Assembly: GCA_001931905.2 (NCBI GenBank)
Contig: MSJI02000836.1
Coordinates: 1-64,000, forward strand
DNA from: Cladosporium sp. IMV 00045
Lineage: Eukaryota; Ascomycota; Dothideomycetes; Cladosporiales; Cladosporiaceae
Direction of reading: 5' to 3'
DNA: 64,000 bases
Shown: one piece after another, positions 1-10,984 of the stretch
Layout: every line of letters begins with the position of its first letter
Position numbering within the stretch: position 1 is the first letter of the stretch
Translations under genes and position numbers: made by a program
Notes under the pieces: model-generated
Told to the model about the DNA's origin: nothing
Databases searched by the model: none
Seen by the model: only the letters and a program-made list of their open reading frames with translations

Positions 1-1126
1 GGTAGAGTCGTTCTCAGGTGACGTTGTTGCCCCGGCCAAGCCCACCGCTTCTTTGTCTCACTCCCCGCTTGCAACTGCGCGCACTCAAACCACTATTGAC
101 AACCAGAAACAGACGGCGGCATGTTCACCCATTGACGACCCACATATATGTCGCGCCCTTAAAACTATACCTGACCGATGTTGGCCTATGGTAGAGCTGA
201 TCTTGGCAAGTCGTTGACCTGGTAGCCTCAACTCGTCAGGTCGACGAGAATGAACGCCGCCAGTACCAGCTACGAACCACTTCCCAGCCAACAATGAGGA
301 CGCGACAACCCTGGCCAAAGACCTTTCTCGGACCTGCAATCACGGCTGTATATTCTTTGTAATGGGTAGAATCGGTCTTTTGGTACCTAAACAGTGGTAC
401 CAGACTGCCCGAGGCAGCTTGGAGATGGTGTCTCTCGCCCATACGTATCCTACGTTCCGTTCGGGTCGACAGGGTGTGGCTACCAAGACACGGTCTAAAT
501 GCGTCCCGAGTCAATTGATTCCCCCCCATTATCTCTGTCCCTCTACTATCATCACCATTGGACTTCCTCGTGGCGAAGCGAGTCTGGCCCAGTGTCGTCA
601 GGTTGCTCGTCAATCTATTGAGAGCAACATTGCATTATCAAGCGAAGGCTGACCTCCACCTTGATATACCACGAGGCCCACTCTTGCTCGAAATCGTGGA
701 TGAGTAAGCTATTTTAGTAGTCTTGCCAAAGCACCACTGGCTGGCAGCTCGCCAAAGCGCCACTCAAACCCTTGCTAAAGCACGACATTGCCCAAATTAG
801 CAGAATGTCAATAGTAAGATTTGATACACCATGCAAAGTATCGATAGTTGGGTTGCTGGCACTCTTTTGGCCAGATCATCGCGACAACGATGGCAAGTCT
901 CTCATCAATAAATTGCGAATTTATACTTGACCTAAGCCTACGGCATTGGGCCATGAGGCACGCCACATTGACAGACTCTCCTAGCTCATCATGATGAACT
1001 CGCTGTGTGTGCTTCTACTTGCGATTCTAGGGGCGCTTCAACCATGCTGACCTGGACGGACCACCTCCAGCAAATGCATACCGATGCCAACCAAGCTGCG
1101 TTTCGCCTCAATACAGGCCTCGCTGG
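1..1126. other. Left-edge stretch without a recognised gene
   Basis: Only short overlapping reading frames are present and none resembles a known family. At 991-1050 a 19-codon frame opens with two methionines and a run of Leu/Ile/Ala like a secretion signal, then stops. It lies just upstream of the decayed gene at 1127-2255 and may be what is left of its signal-peptide exon; this is a guess. Confidence 0.4.
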
Positions 1127-2255
1127 GTGAACAGAACGAGTGTTGATAGAGGCTTCACGCTGGGTAGTATCACGATCCCAGACAGCACCAAGACCTACCT
1201 TTACGATGCTTACGACAGAGTTGTCACGGAAAATCTGTGCTCTACGCTCTGGGATGATTTCCGACCTGCTATCTCGATTCCCTCTGAGTTTAGTACGATG
1301 TCACCTGTTTGGCTGGGTAGCGAAGTCCCTTGCGGCTTTAACTTCGAGCTCGGTGGCGTTTTCTATGACCCGCCCAAAGCTCTTGTTCAGAAGGAAAGCA
1401 TTGCTGGCCCAAGCATGCTTGTAACGATGCCTCACTCGACCATCACGAGAATTCACGAAAGGGGACATGGCGCTAGAACCCGAGAGCGCTCCTGGACCAG
1501 CAACGCCTAGTGCTACCAAGACTTCAGAACATGGGCCTGACAAACCAAGCAAACCGACTACTCAACCGAGCTCAGATCATCCGCACGCTCCACAGATTGC
1601 TGCACCAACTCTGGAGGAAGGGAGTGATGACGATACAATGCTTCCGCCTAGATTCTCAGAAGCCACAAAGTCTTCAGCTGCACATATGTTGCCATCAGGT
1701 CAGGCAGTTAGCAATGCTCTTTCATCAGCACGGCCTGCTGTGACTCGGGGTCCGTCAGGCGTAACCTTGTAACCCGGGGGCTCACCGGTCACTGTCTCGG
1801 GCCACGTTGTCTCGCTGGGCCTGTCTGAGGCTTATCTCGTGGTTGACGGCAGCACGCAATGGCCTTCTCGAACTGCAGCAAGCGCGGGATCCAATATCGC
1901 TGGGCAGGCTTACGTTGTTAACGAAGCATCGGCCTTTCATCTGGACGGGGACCTTCTTCTCCTGGTGCCGTGGCTGCGTTCTCTGGGCTGACAGTCTCCT
2001 ATGGCCCCCTCTGGAAATTACTTGATTGTCAAAAGTGCTACGTAGACACTGATGACGATCGGCGTTTCAAACACCGGTGTTGGAGAACCGACTTCCACCA
2101 ACGCTGGTGGCTTGGGTCTGGGCAGTGGAAGCAGCAGCGGCTCATCAGACGAGATAGACACTTCAGTTTCTTGTGGAGCTTTAAAAGGGTCGCGAGGGAG
2201 TACAGAGAGCTGTGGCTCGCGATTGAGAGACGACAATCTTTGTCTCAGCCTTTAG
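1127..2255 (+). pseudogene. Decayed cell-surface-type protein with repeated extracellular motifs
   Basis: Several frames carry pieces of one protein in the right order. The first piece (1127-1510) has a CGFNFELGGVFYDPPKAL segment. A proline/threonine-rich linker follows from about 1467, then a TAA stop at 1770-1772. Straight after the stop, in the same frame, comes PGGSPVTVSGHVVSLG, then AGQAYVVNEASAF. The frame then jumps near 1945-1965 to SPGAVAAFSGLTVS, jumps again near 2003 to APSGNYLIVKSAT, and ends at TAG 2043-2045. A Gly/Ser-rich tail continues after that stop to about 2255. Repeats of the TVSGT..SLAPSG..IVVGSST kind are familiar from large secreted or GPI-anchored proteins of Pezizomycotina. 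With about three frameshifts and two stops it cannot make the full protein. Sequencing error could explain one lesion but hardly all. Confidence 0.75.
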
Positions 2256-2878
2256 GAATGAAAAGCGTTCGCTCAGACTGGCAAAACATGAGTATGGTCG
2301 GAAAGCATGTACGTTTCGAGGAGATCAGATTGCAAGAACTCCCGGAAGGATCAGTACATTCTGTCTATGTAGACTACATGCAAATTGCGCAGTTTCTTTC
2401 GCAATCACCAAAGCATACATGTTCAGACGGCCAGACAATACGGCAAAGCAACCTGTTCGTAGTCTACATTGTCACATGGACGAGCCTTGAGTGCAGTCGA
2501 GATTCTACATCTGCAAAGCAATGATGCGGTCGAAGTAAGCATGGCGAGTACAGGCAGCCTCCGCCGATAATTGCCAAAAGCAGATGCCCTCGACGGATCT
2601 CATGCACCAGTCCCGTCAGTTGAGGAAGGTCGACCAATTTCTCTATGAGCCTCGTGGTCTAGCCCTCCGGTCTTTTTCTTCCCCAGACCCCAGACCTCCG
2701 CAAACCTTGTTCTGCTGTGGGGATTGCCTCATGGTTCACGATGGGGCACAAAACGTGTATATAAGTGTTCTTCGCCTTCCTCCAGGATGCACGGGGATCA
2801 TCAGCACTCGTCTGAATATCAATTGCAGTCTAAACATTCCTCATTTTTAGCTGCTGGTCACAGCCTCTCGCCCTCGCA
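2256..2878. other. Intergenic promoter region of the transporter at 2879
   Basis: No gene was recognised. The right part should hold the promoter and 5' leader of the transporter; a TATA box is listed separately. The frame running through 1970-2524 past the pseudogene has no recognisable content. Confidence 0.4.
2758..2765 (+). promoter_or_regulatory. TATA box of the inositol-type transporter
   Basis: TATATAAG lies 114 bp before the ATG at 2879 and is followed by a C/T-rich stretch leading to the start, a normal layout for a fungal promoter. It is assigned by match and position only. Confidence 0.5.
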
Positions 2879-4658
2879 ATGGATCCCAAAATACCAAGTT
2901 TTTCGACAACCACTCCTCGCCGAGGCTCTGTCGACGATGCCTTTAATCGACGGAACTCCGCGCAGCTCACCGGTCGTCGCAGCTCCATAGAGTCAATCAA
3001 AAAAAACTTCGATCACGCCAATGCCAATATGGTAGTCCCCGACGCGACCTACCTTGAGGTCTTCGACGACAGCGTCCAGGACAACTCGATCGAGGAAATC
3101 GCCACCAGCTGGTTTGTTTGGCTTGTTGCGTTCACGGCATCAATTGCCGGAGCACTGTTTGGCTACGACACTGGCATTATCTCCGCCGTGCTCGTGTATC
3201 TGGGCACGGATCTTGACGGCCGCGAAACGTCTTCTTCCGAGAAAGAGCTCATCACCTCCCTCTGCTCCGGTGGCGCATTTATCGGAGCGATCATCGCAGG
3301 CCTCACCGCCGACCGATATGGTCGTAAGATCGCGATCTATGTTGGCTGCGTCCTTTTCACCGTTGGCGCCATCCTCCAAGCCGCTGCATATTCCATTGCT
3401 CAGATGTCCGTTGGTCGCCTCATTGTTGGATTCGGCGTCGGTAGTGCTGCGATGGTGGTCCCTCTCTACATTGCTGAGATTGCACCAACCAAAGTTCGCG
3501 GGCGTCTCATCGGTCTCAACAACATGAGCATCACAGGTGGCCAGGTCATTTCTTACGGTATTGGCGCTGCCTTCGCTCACGTTCCAAACGGCTGGCGCTA
3601 CATGGTGGGTCTCGGTGCACTTCCCGCACTAATTCTTGCGGCTCTACTGCCTTTCTGTCCTGAGTCTCCTCGTCAGCTTGCCTATCATGGTCGTCTGGAC
3701 GAAGCCGAAGCCGTCATCGCTAAAATTTACAAAGGCGCCACTGCCGAGCAAGTCCGCGCAAAGGTCGCTTTGATCGCAAAGGCCTGCGAAGAGTCCAAGG
3801 AGCTGAACGAAAACGAGTCCCGCTGGTCGAAGATCAAGCAGCTGCACACCGTGCCCTCGAACTTCCGCGCCCTCGTCTGCGCCTGCGGTCTCATGGTTAT
3901 TTCACAGATGTCCGGATTCAACACGCTCATGTACTACAGCTCGACTCTCTTCGCCCTCGTAGGCTTCTCGAATCCCGTTGCAGTCGGGCTGGTCGTCGCA
4001 GGCACCAACTTCGTCATGACCTGGGTCAACATGATGACGGTAGACCCAATCGGCAGACGTAGAGTCCTAGTCAGCACCGTCTGGGGAATGTCCGCCGGTC
4101 TTCTCGCTGTTGCAATCGCATTCTCATTCATCCCGATCGACCGTGAGACACTCGAACTGCAGTCCGACAGCGTGTCAACTCCTGCTATCGTCGTGCTGGT
4201 CTTCATTATCTGGTTCGTCTTCTTCTACGGCGTCTCTGTCGGCAACACCGCCTGGATGAGCACCGATTTCTTCCCGATGGAGGTCCGGGCTATGGGCACC
4301 ATGTGGCTTACCTGCTCCTGCTGGGGCTCCAATATCATCGTCTCGTCGACTTTCCTGTCCATGATGAAGGGCATGACTCCGAGTGGAGCTTTCGGCTTCT
4401 ACGCTGCCATCTGTGGCATTGGCTGGGTTCTTATCTGTGAGTCACCGTGTTTTATCCGTCCAAAGATATTCCCAATACTGACACTGCGTCTCAGACTTCT
4501 TTTACCCAGAGGTCTCCGGCCTCACTCTCGAGGAGATCAGGGAGGTTTTTGAGCACGGGTTTGGAGTCAAGTACGCGCGCCAGCTCAGGAAAGAGAGGAA
4601 GGACATTATCAAAGAGAGGCTGCGCACTCAGGAGAAGCCGCTCGCGGTAGGCCACTAG
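2879..4658 (+). CDS. MFS sugar/myo-inositol transporter (ITR type)
   Basis: A predicted 573-residue plasma-membrane proton symporter of the sugar porter family, closest in pattern to fungal myo-inositol transporters. Two exons, 2879-4436 and 4495-4658, are joined across a 58-nt intron with GTGAGT donor, CTGAC branch site and CAG acceptor. Splicing restores a VLIYFFYPEVSGLTLEEI C-terminus, where the unspliced frame loses similarity. Visible hallmarks are GYDTGIISAVL in helix 1, DRYGRK after helix 2, PESPRQL after helix 6, and a hydrophilic loop of about 60 residues between the two six-helix halves. The N-terminal 85 or so residues are cytoplasmic and rich in Ser and Arg, as in ITR proteins. 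Family assignment is strong; the substrate is inferred from resemblance only. Confidence 0.9.
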
Positions 4659-5267
4659 ACAGCCATACGACCTGACATCCGTAGCTGCGGCTAATTGTAT
4701 TGATTGATTTGGCTTCACTTGACCAGCAACATTAGTTAGAGCATGTCTCCCAGAGACCGCATTTGGTTGCATTCTCGAGCCTCGGGGCATCATGTTGACA
4801 GACCTTACATCGTCAGAGTACTACTGAGATGGAATTCTCCTCGTTAGCCTGGTTTGTGTAGAGAGAAGAACCGTCGTTCGGTTCCACGCTGTCAGGCTGT
4901 GAACCAACTGCCGCAACGGGCTCAACTCCGACGAAGCTGAAGGAACGCGGAGTGATTCAACGACTCCAAGACTCCGGGGCTGTGGAGATCCATCCATCCA
5001 TGCACCTTCCACTGACCATCCCGCGTTGTCCCATGCTCTCTCATCGACCTCACACTCCAAGAGAAGGATGGCTATAATTGGCGTGCCGCGCCTCCTGGCG
5101 TCATACGCGAGACGCGTACTGCCATCGGATTCGTAGCACATGGAGGGTTGGCATCGATCCTCTGATAAGGTATGGAGGTACCAGTACCACCATGCCTCCC
5201 GGCAGTTGTCCTTGTCTGAGGCCACTGCTCTACCACAAACAGACTGATCGAGCACTCACTTCTAGCA
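4659..5267. other. Intergenic region, nothing recognised
   Basis: Contains the 3' flank of the transporter and presumably the promoter of the NTF2-like gene. The antisense frame at 4821-5255 resembles nothing known. Confidence 0.4.
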
Positions 5268-5756
5268 ATGGCCGCAGAATCTCTCTACGCCAGATTAGCC
5301 ACCACGGCGCAACAATGGGTCATATCCACCCAGCCCAAAACCCCCGGCTCAAACGACCTCAACACCTCCCGCATCCGCTCCCGACTCTCACCAGACGCCA
5401 TCCTGCGATTCGGCCACCTGCACTTCGTTTCCACGGCTCCTCACCTGCAGCAGGACGAGTCTCCAGACGACTTCGTCAACCGGCTGGAGAAGATGTCCCC
5501 GGCGTTGCAGACGTGGAGCATCGACGTTGCGGATGTCAATGTTGATACGGACAAGAAGAGCGCGGTGATACGGGCGGTGTTCCACATGCAGGCGAAGAAT
5601 GATCCGGAAGTTGTTCAGAATGAGATTCTCTTTTGGTGTCAGATGGATGAAAGTGGGGAGAGGGTGTTGCAGTCGACGGAGTTTGTGGATCCGGTTGCGT
5701 TGCAGGCTTTGGGGCCGAAATTGAAGGCTGCGAAGGAGATGGGTGTGCCGGTGTGA
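5268..5756 (+). CDS. Small NTF2-like (SnoaL-type) fold protein
   Basis: A single-exon frame of 162 residues. It runs from an amphipathic first helix (LYARLATTAQQWV) through an alternation of short helices and strands ending in strands such as SAVIRAVFHMQAK and NEILFWCQMDE. The length and the order of one long helical part followed by curved strands fit the NTF2-like superfamily, which includes small isomerases, dehydratases and non-catalytic binding proteins. No catalytic residues can be assigned and no signal peptide or membrane segment is visible. Third codon positions are C-rich in the first half and G/T-rich in the second. A distant second protein of this fold lies at 42556-42999. The function is unknown. 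Confidence 0.65.
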   Translation: MAAESLYARLATTAQQWVISTQPKTPGSNDLNTSRIRSRLSPDAILRFGHLHFVSTAPHLQQDESPDDFVNRLEKMSPALQTWSIDVADVNVDTDKKSAVIRAVFHMQAKNDPEVVQNEILFWCQMDESGERVLQSTEFVDPVALQALGPKLKAAKEMGVPV

Positions 5757-6332
5757 GATTCCGTCGTCAAATGCGAATTGTGTTGTGTAATTCTGGTCGA
5801 AAGATATTGACACCTGCGAGGCGGTTCGTAGACTCTACTGGACTTTGCATACTAATTCAGCGAGCAAAACATAAGGGGAGTTTCATACGCAGACACTGAA
5901 AACAGTATCATCATTGATCTTCTTATCGGAATAGTTGGTGAACATATCTCTTCAAATGCTACAGGGAAACATGCATCGATCAATCGCTGCTGTAGCGGTT
6001 AGCGAAGATTGTTCAGTCTTCTGTCAGAAATTGCTGCATTTCGACTCGACATTTCGGATTGGCTATCAATACTCTAGTCACTTTACCCCGAAGGATGACA
6101 CTAATAGATGGCATGTATGTTGATGTTATAATTTACCTATTCCTCGAGACATTCACTTGACTCGATAATCAGTCATGAAGCCCGCAGAAGCGCGCCAAGT
6201 CCATGCTCGAACCCCACCAAAGTCTGCCCCTCCAACAACGACATGCCACTTTCAAGCGTCACCGATCAAGCAATCCTCTCTCTTCTCTAAATCACCTGGA
6301 CATATCCCAGACCATACAAAACACCACCCATC
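5757..6332. other. Intergenic region, nothing recognised
   Basis: 3' flank of the NTF2-like gene and 5' region of TMA22. C-rich tracts increase in the last 150 bp before the TMA22 start. No gene was seen. Confidence 0.4.
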
Positions 6333-7034
6333 ATGGCCGACACAGCAACCGCCTCAGATGCCCGCCCTCCCAAGTCCGTAGTCTACTGCGGCGTCTGCTC
6401 TCTCCCTCCAGAAGTAGGTACGACACCACGTCACCAACTCAGCTTGCAAACACCCAATACTCCTCAAGACCTTAGGGACAGCTTTAGCTAACAACTCTTC
6501 TTCACACAGTACTGTGAATTCGGCGGCACGACCAAGAAATGCGCTGAATGGCTCGAAAAAGCACACCCCCAACTCTACACCGCCCTGTACTCGCCCGACG
6601 CCGTGTCCCAAAACCTCTCCAGCCTGAGCGTCGACGCCCAAAAGCGCGCGGAGAAAGACGCCCAGAAGAAAGCCGCCAAAGCCGAAGCGGCGGAAGCCCG
6701 CGAGAGCGAGAAGCGCGCCACCAGCAAAGTCATCATCAAGCGCGTGGAGCGCAACAAGCGCAAGCACATCACCGAGATCTCCGGGCTGGAGCACTTCAAC
6801 GTCGACCTGAAGAAAGCCGCCAAGGAGTTCGGCAAGAAGTTCGCGACGGGCTCGAGTGTGACAAAGACTGCTGCGGGTGGGGAGGAGATCACCGTGCAGG
6901 GCGATGTGAGCGATGAGGTTCTCGACTGGGTTGTGGAGAAGTATGATGTGCCGGAGGATAATGTGGAGCAGATCGAGGATAAGAAGAAGGAGAAGAAGGC
7001 GGCGCCGCCTATGGTTGCGCCGCAGCCGACTTAG
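6333..7034 (+). CDS. TMA22: Translation machinery-associated protein 22 (DENR homologue)
   Basis: A 201-residue protein from two exons, 6333-6413 and 6510-7034, across a 96-nt intron (GTAGGT donor, GCTAAC branch, CAG acceptor). The junction gives CGVCSLPPEYCEFGG, the conserved N-terminal zinc-binding Cys cluster of DENR/TMA22. The middle is a charged Ala/Lys/Glu-rich helix. A SUI1 (eIF1-like) domain follows at about 97-185, with VIIKRVERNKRKHIT, then GLEHF and an EFGKKFATGSSV segment. The family pairs with MCT-1/Tma20 on the 40S subunit in ribosome recycling and re-initiation. Length and domain order are normal. The start at 6333 is the first ATG that keeps the Cys cluster. Confidence 0.93.
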
Positions 7035-7504
7035 AGGGTTTGGGCTTGGGGAATGGGGGTTGGTGATGTTGCATGCATGATGAATGAAGTATGAACAGAA
7101 AAAAAGTTACGAAAAAGCGAGCGTTGTTGCGGTGTAGATTGGGATAGCGAATGCACGATGAATTTCTGAATATCCACAAGAGAGAGAGAAAGACTTCAAT
7201 GATCGAACCAAATAAAAGACCAGCGCCGGCCGAAAGAGGCCGCGGGTGTGAGTTTCAAGAAGTAAGAAACATACTCTGGACAAAAAGAACTCCCAAAGCT
7301 CCATCGCTTGCTTTTTTGTCCAACAAGAAAGTAAAAAGAAAACTGACAAGCCTCCAAAAGCGGCGGTCTTCCCGGATCCCAAACAAACCGAAACGAAAAG
7401 TATGCTTCCTCATGTAACAGTAAAAGAAAAAACCATGATAATCGTAAGATGTATGCTTCCTCCCTCCTTCTCCAATCTCTTTCGATTTCTTCCAATGGAG
7501 AACA
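7035..7504. other. Convergent 3' flanks of TMA22 and MPS1
   Basis: The two genes face each other across this stretch. It is purine-rich on the + strand with A-runs, as expected of 3' UTRs. No gene was seen. Confidence 0.45.
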
Positions 7505-10237
7505 TCAACCCTTCTCAACCATCTCCCTTATCTTCGCCATGAAACTGCCCGGATAAGTCCTGACCTCTTCAGGCGTGGGCACGCCTTTCTTCGGATCGCG
7601 ACACCGATCGACGACCTTGTCGATGATCTGCCTGAGCAAATCCTCACTCATCATCACCGCGCCCGCCGCTTCAGGGTTGAGGAACCCATCCGTCTCGCTC
7701 AAGAGCTGTTTGGCCGTAGGACGCATTTCGGGATCTCTGTTGAGGCAGCGGCGGAGAGTTCCTTTCAGAGAAGGCGGCACGACGACTCCTCCAACGCCGC
7801 GCTCCGGGTACTCGATGGCGACTTTGGGGTTGGTGATTGCCAGGATGCGCGAGAACTGGCTGCTGATGTGCGCGAAGGGCGGGCGGCCGTACGTCATCTG
7901 GTACAGGATGCAGCCCATGCTCCAGACGTCTGAGGCCTTGCCAATGCGCATGTCTTTCTTGAGGGGGCGGCCTTCGGCGTCGCGCCCGGAGCCGCTGTTG
8001 TTCGTGGGCGTGATGCTCTCGGGAGACATGTAATTGGGTGTGCCGACGTGGGAGTCGCGGTGCACGTTGCAGGTGTTGTCGGTGTCGATGGCGTTGGCGA
8101 TGCCGAAGTCGATCAGCTTCAGCCGGCCTTGCACGAGCAGGAAGTTGGCGGGTTTCAGGTCGGAGTGCACGATGTCGTGCTCGTGGACGGAGGCGACGCA
8201 TTCCAGCATTTCTTGCCAGTGGTAGCGCACGAAGGTGCTGTCGAATTTGGCGTCTACGCCGTTGATGCGCAGGGTGAGGAGGCGGTTCAGGTCGGTTTCG
8301 CCTTTCTCCATCAAGACCAGGAGTTCCTGCTTCTCTTCCAGCAATTCCCAGTCGAAGAGTCGCACCACGCGCTCGACGTCCGTGAGCTTCTTGAGCAGGT
8401 CGATTTCTCCCTTGTAGCCTTTGACGGCATTCTCGTCGCAGTCGTCGAGCTTGACGCGCTTCAGGGCGAAAGTTTTGTAATTCTCCGCCATCACACAGTA
8501 CACGTCGCTGCTGCCACCTTTGCCCAGCCTGCCCATTGAGGTGAAGATCTTGCCCTTGACGACCATGTGCGAACGCTTCTTGCGAGACTTTGTCGTGCTG
8601 GCACCAGCTGTAGCAGTCGCGGTTTCAAGGACACTCATCTTTGGTGGCGGTGGTGGAGCCGGACGATGTGGTGTGTTGCCGCTGATTGCACCCAGAGCTT
8701 TCCGGTCTTGTCCAGGTACTGGGACTGGTGTCTCCTCGACAGTTCTGGGCTTCACCTTTTCATCGTCTGACATGACGGAATCGTTCTTCCTTCCGAGATA
8801 TCTGAATTCCTGGTCTTTGTTACGCTTGAACGTCGGTGGCGGTACATTTTCTTGATCCTCCATATGTACACGTGAAGCCACTGGCCGGTGTTGTTGGCGG
8901 TTGCTTGGTGCTCTTTGAGGTACTGCCTGTTCCAAAGTGGGCCTTGGCTGACTCTGTCCTTCGCTAGGTCTTCTGATTCTATTCTCCAGTGCTGATTGTG
9001 AGTCTGACGGCTGCACACTCGGCTGTCTTGTCTGCTGGTATCTTTCAACACTCGGTTGCCGGCTACGAGAAAACTCCCGGCTGGTTTGACGAGAAAGAGG
9101 CGGCCCATCGTGGTTCATTTGGCTTCGAGAAAGTTGGCCACTAGCCCGGCGTGAGGGCGGTCGAGACTCATACGGCGCGCGACTCTCGTGCGCATAATCG
9201 TGAACAGATACTGGCTCGACTGAGGGTGCTCGGACGTTGATGCTTCCACTTCTACTGCGGGGACCCTCCGACCGGCCGAGATCCTCCTGAGATGCATATT
9301 TGCTGGCGGATCCAGATCCGCTCTGATACTCGTCTGCTGGTGAAACGTTGTCCTCGCTGTCTCTCCGCTTGAAGCCGCGTCGGACGGGTCCGCTTCGCAA
9401 GAAAGTTCCGGTGCCGATGGGTGCGCGCTTGATGCGTGTAGATCCGGGTGGTGCTGCAGTGTCTGCTGATGGGTTTCTTGATCTGGTGACTGTTACCGGT
9501 GCGTATCTTGTCATATCAGGTTGGTGGTGTGCAGATGTGTGGCGACTGAGAGAAGAGGCGAATTGGCTGGAGTCCACGTTCTCAGATGCACTCTTGTAGC
9601 CTCCCCGGGAGCCACTCCTGGAGCCTGGTCTGCTAGACGAAGGGCCGTCATGCGCCTGGCCATCTTGTGACGCATTGCTTCCGGCCCGTGTCCTGCTCAC
9701 TCTAACCCGTTGCGCTGGCGCTGGAGTAACAATTTCGGGTCCAGCTTCGGGCTGCGGCGTGGGGTCTCGCTTGATGGTGAAACGTTGCGGATAAGGCCCT
9801 CCAATGTTGATAGTTCGTCGACCAGATGACTTCTGCGCCGAACCAATTTGAACGACTCTGGGTGGCGTCTTGCCTCGTTCCTGGGAGTCACTGTTCGCAA
9901 ACGTCGAAGGAGAGCTGTTGCGAACGATCTTGAAAGCCGGTGCGCGACTCGGAGTGTCCAGATCCTTGGGGGCACTGACCGAGCGCATGAATCGCTGAGC
10001 AGACTGGTGCTGCTCTTGCTTCGGCGGAGATGATGGCATTGGCCCATCGTTGAGCAAAGCTTCGGTGACCTTTGAAAATTTGATGGCGGGAGGGGGCTCA
10101 TCGTCTGAATCGCTATCGCTGACGTCGAAATGCCTCATAGCGGAAGCATTGGTAGAGTGGGCGTTCGAATGGTTGTATGCCGATATGGGCGAATTACGGC
10201 GCAGATGGGGTCGCGGCGCGTGCTGGACGGCCGCCAT
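7505..10237 (-). CDS. MPS1: Dual-specificity spindle checkpoint kinase MPS1/TTK
   Basis: A single-exon 910-residue protein. Residues 1 to about 550 are a low-complexity tail rich in Ser, Arg and Pro with many SP/TP sites, as in fungal MPS1. The kinase domain (about 560-860) shows the Gly loop GRLGKGGSSDVY, the ATP lysine in FALKRV, the catalytic loop HSDLKPANFLL, DFGIA, and the activation loop GTPNYMSPE. Serine in place of the HRD arginine is normal for the MPS1/TTK family. The enzyme acts at kinetochores in the spindle assembly checkpoint and at spindle pole bodies. The open frame runs on upstream to 10483, but 10237 is its first ATG (MAAVQHAPRPHL), so I start there. It is convergent with TMA22. 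Confidence 0.93.
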   Translation of the reverse strand: MAAVQHAPRPHLRRNSPISAYNHSNAHSTNASAMRHFDVSDSDSDDEPPPAIKFSKVTEALLNDGPMPSSPPKQEQHQSAQRFMRSVSAPKDLDTPSRAPAFKIVRNSSPSTFANSDSQERGKTPPRVVQIGSAQKSSGRRTINIGGPYPQRFTIKRDPTPQPEAGPEIVTPAPAQRVRVSRTRAGSNASQDGQAHDGPSSSRPGSRSGSRGGYKSASENVDSSQFASSLSRHTSAHHQPDMTRYAPVTVTRSRNPSADTAAPPGSTRIKRAPIGTGTFLRSGPVRRGFKRRDSEDNVSPADEYQSGSGSASKYASQEDLGRSEGPRSRSGSINVRAPSVEPVSVHDYAHESRAPYESRPPSRRASGQLSRSQMNHDGPPLSRQTSREFSRSRQPSVERYQQTRQPSVQPSDSQSALENRIRRPSEGQSQPRPTLEQAVPQRAPSNRQQHRPVASRVHMEDQENVPPPTFKRNKDQEFRYLGRKNDSVMSDDEKVKPRTVEETPVPVPGQDRKALGAISGNTPHRPAPPPPPKMSVLETATATAGASTTKSRKKRSHMVVKGKIFTSMGRLGKGGSSDVYCVMAENYKTFALKRVKLDDCDENAVKGYKGEIDLLKKLTDVERVVRLFDWELLEEKQELLVLMEKGETDLNRLLTLRINGVDAKFDSTFVRYHWQEMLECVASVHEHDIVHSDLKPANFLLVQGRLKLIDFGIANAIDTDNTCNVHRDSHVGTPNYMSPESITPTNNSGSGRDAEGRPLKKDMRIGKASDVWSMGCILYQMTYGRPPFAHISSQFSRILAITNPKVAIEYPERGVGGVVVPPSLKGTLRRCLNRDPEMRPTAKQLLSETDGFLNPEAAGAVMMSEDLLRQIIDKVVDRCRDPKKGVPTPEEVRTYPGSFMAKIREMVEKG

Positions 10238-10984
10238 TAGGCGCTTGAGATTTCTTTTAACGCGGTTGCTATTCTTCTGTTTTGTTCTGCTTCTTTCCCA
10301 AGTGTCGCAATATCCAAGATGGCGGGAGGAGGTCCTGATCAAAGAAGGTCCAAGTGTTGTTTCTGCGGTGTTGTTGCTGTCGTCGCTGGGGTGATGTTGT
10401 CGCTGTCGTTGCTGTTGTTGCTGTCGCGCGCTGTCGCCATATGTTAAGTATACTCGGTGGAAGTTGTGATGCAATGTCGACACGGCCGCTACATACGCGA
10501 CAGTAGCGCAGACAAGACGATTGGGTGCGATACAAAGGAGGATTTCTCGAGGTCGACAGAGTCGAATGGGTGCTGCGAAAGCGCGTTGTTGCTTAGCGCT
10601 TCGGCAAAAGCGGGAATCGTCCTGGCAACCAGCGACGACCGACGAGCATCATCCATGGCTTGCGTAGACGGTCATGCACGCTACCACTAAGTAGTATTGC
10701 GATAACCTCGCACTATCGATCCTGGTTTGGCTTAATGAGTTTCAGGATCCAGCATCTGCATACTATGCTGTGGAAATCAATCCACAAATTCTGAGAGCCT
10801 TGCTCCGATAATGCACATCTGGGAACTCATCATCGGCAAAGGTGCAACAGGTGTCCAATTGGATTGCCATGAAGATGTGTCATATGCATCTATCCCAACT
10901 AAAGAATATCTACAGTGATCGCTGTTGAGGCTACGCAGTCTAATTCCGTCCCATCTGACCAAAGAGCAAAGCCAATCCACCTGC
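10238..10984. other. MPS1 leader region and 3' flank of the next gene
   Basis: Between 10360 and 10435 there is a stretch of GTT/GCT/GTC-type trinucleotides, which on the MPS1 strand gives a CAR/CAA-rich leader (Gln codons in the open frame but no ATG). The rest down to 10984 shows no gene. Confidence 0.45.

Noticed and set aside
3140..3580. 146-codon frame antisense to the inositol-type transporter
   Set aside because: A mirror of C-rich coding sequence, with no independent support.
10238..10483. Extension of MPS1 by 82 residues upstream
   Set aside because: The frame is open but contains no ATG before 10237, and the extra part is a Gln/Arg-rich low-complexity leader.
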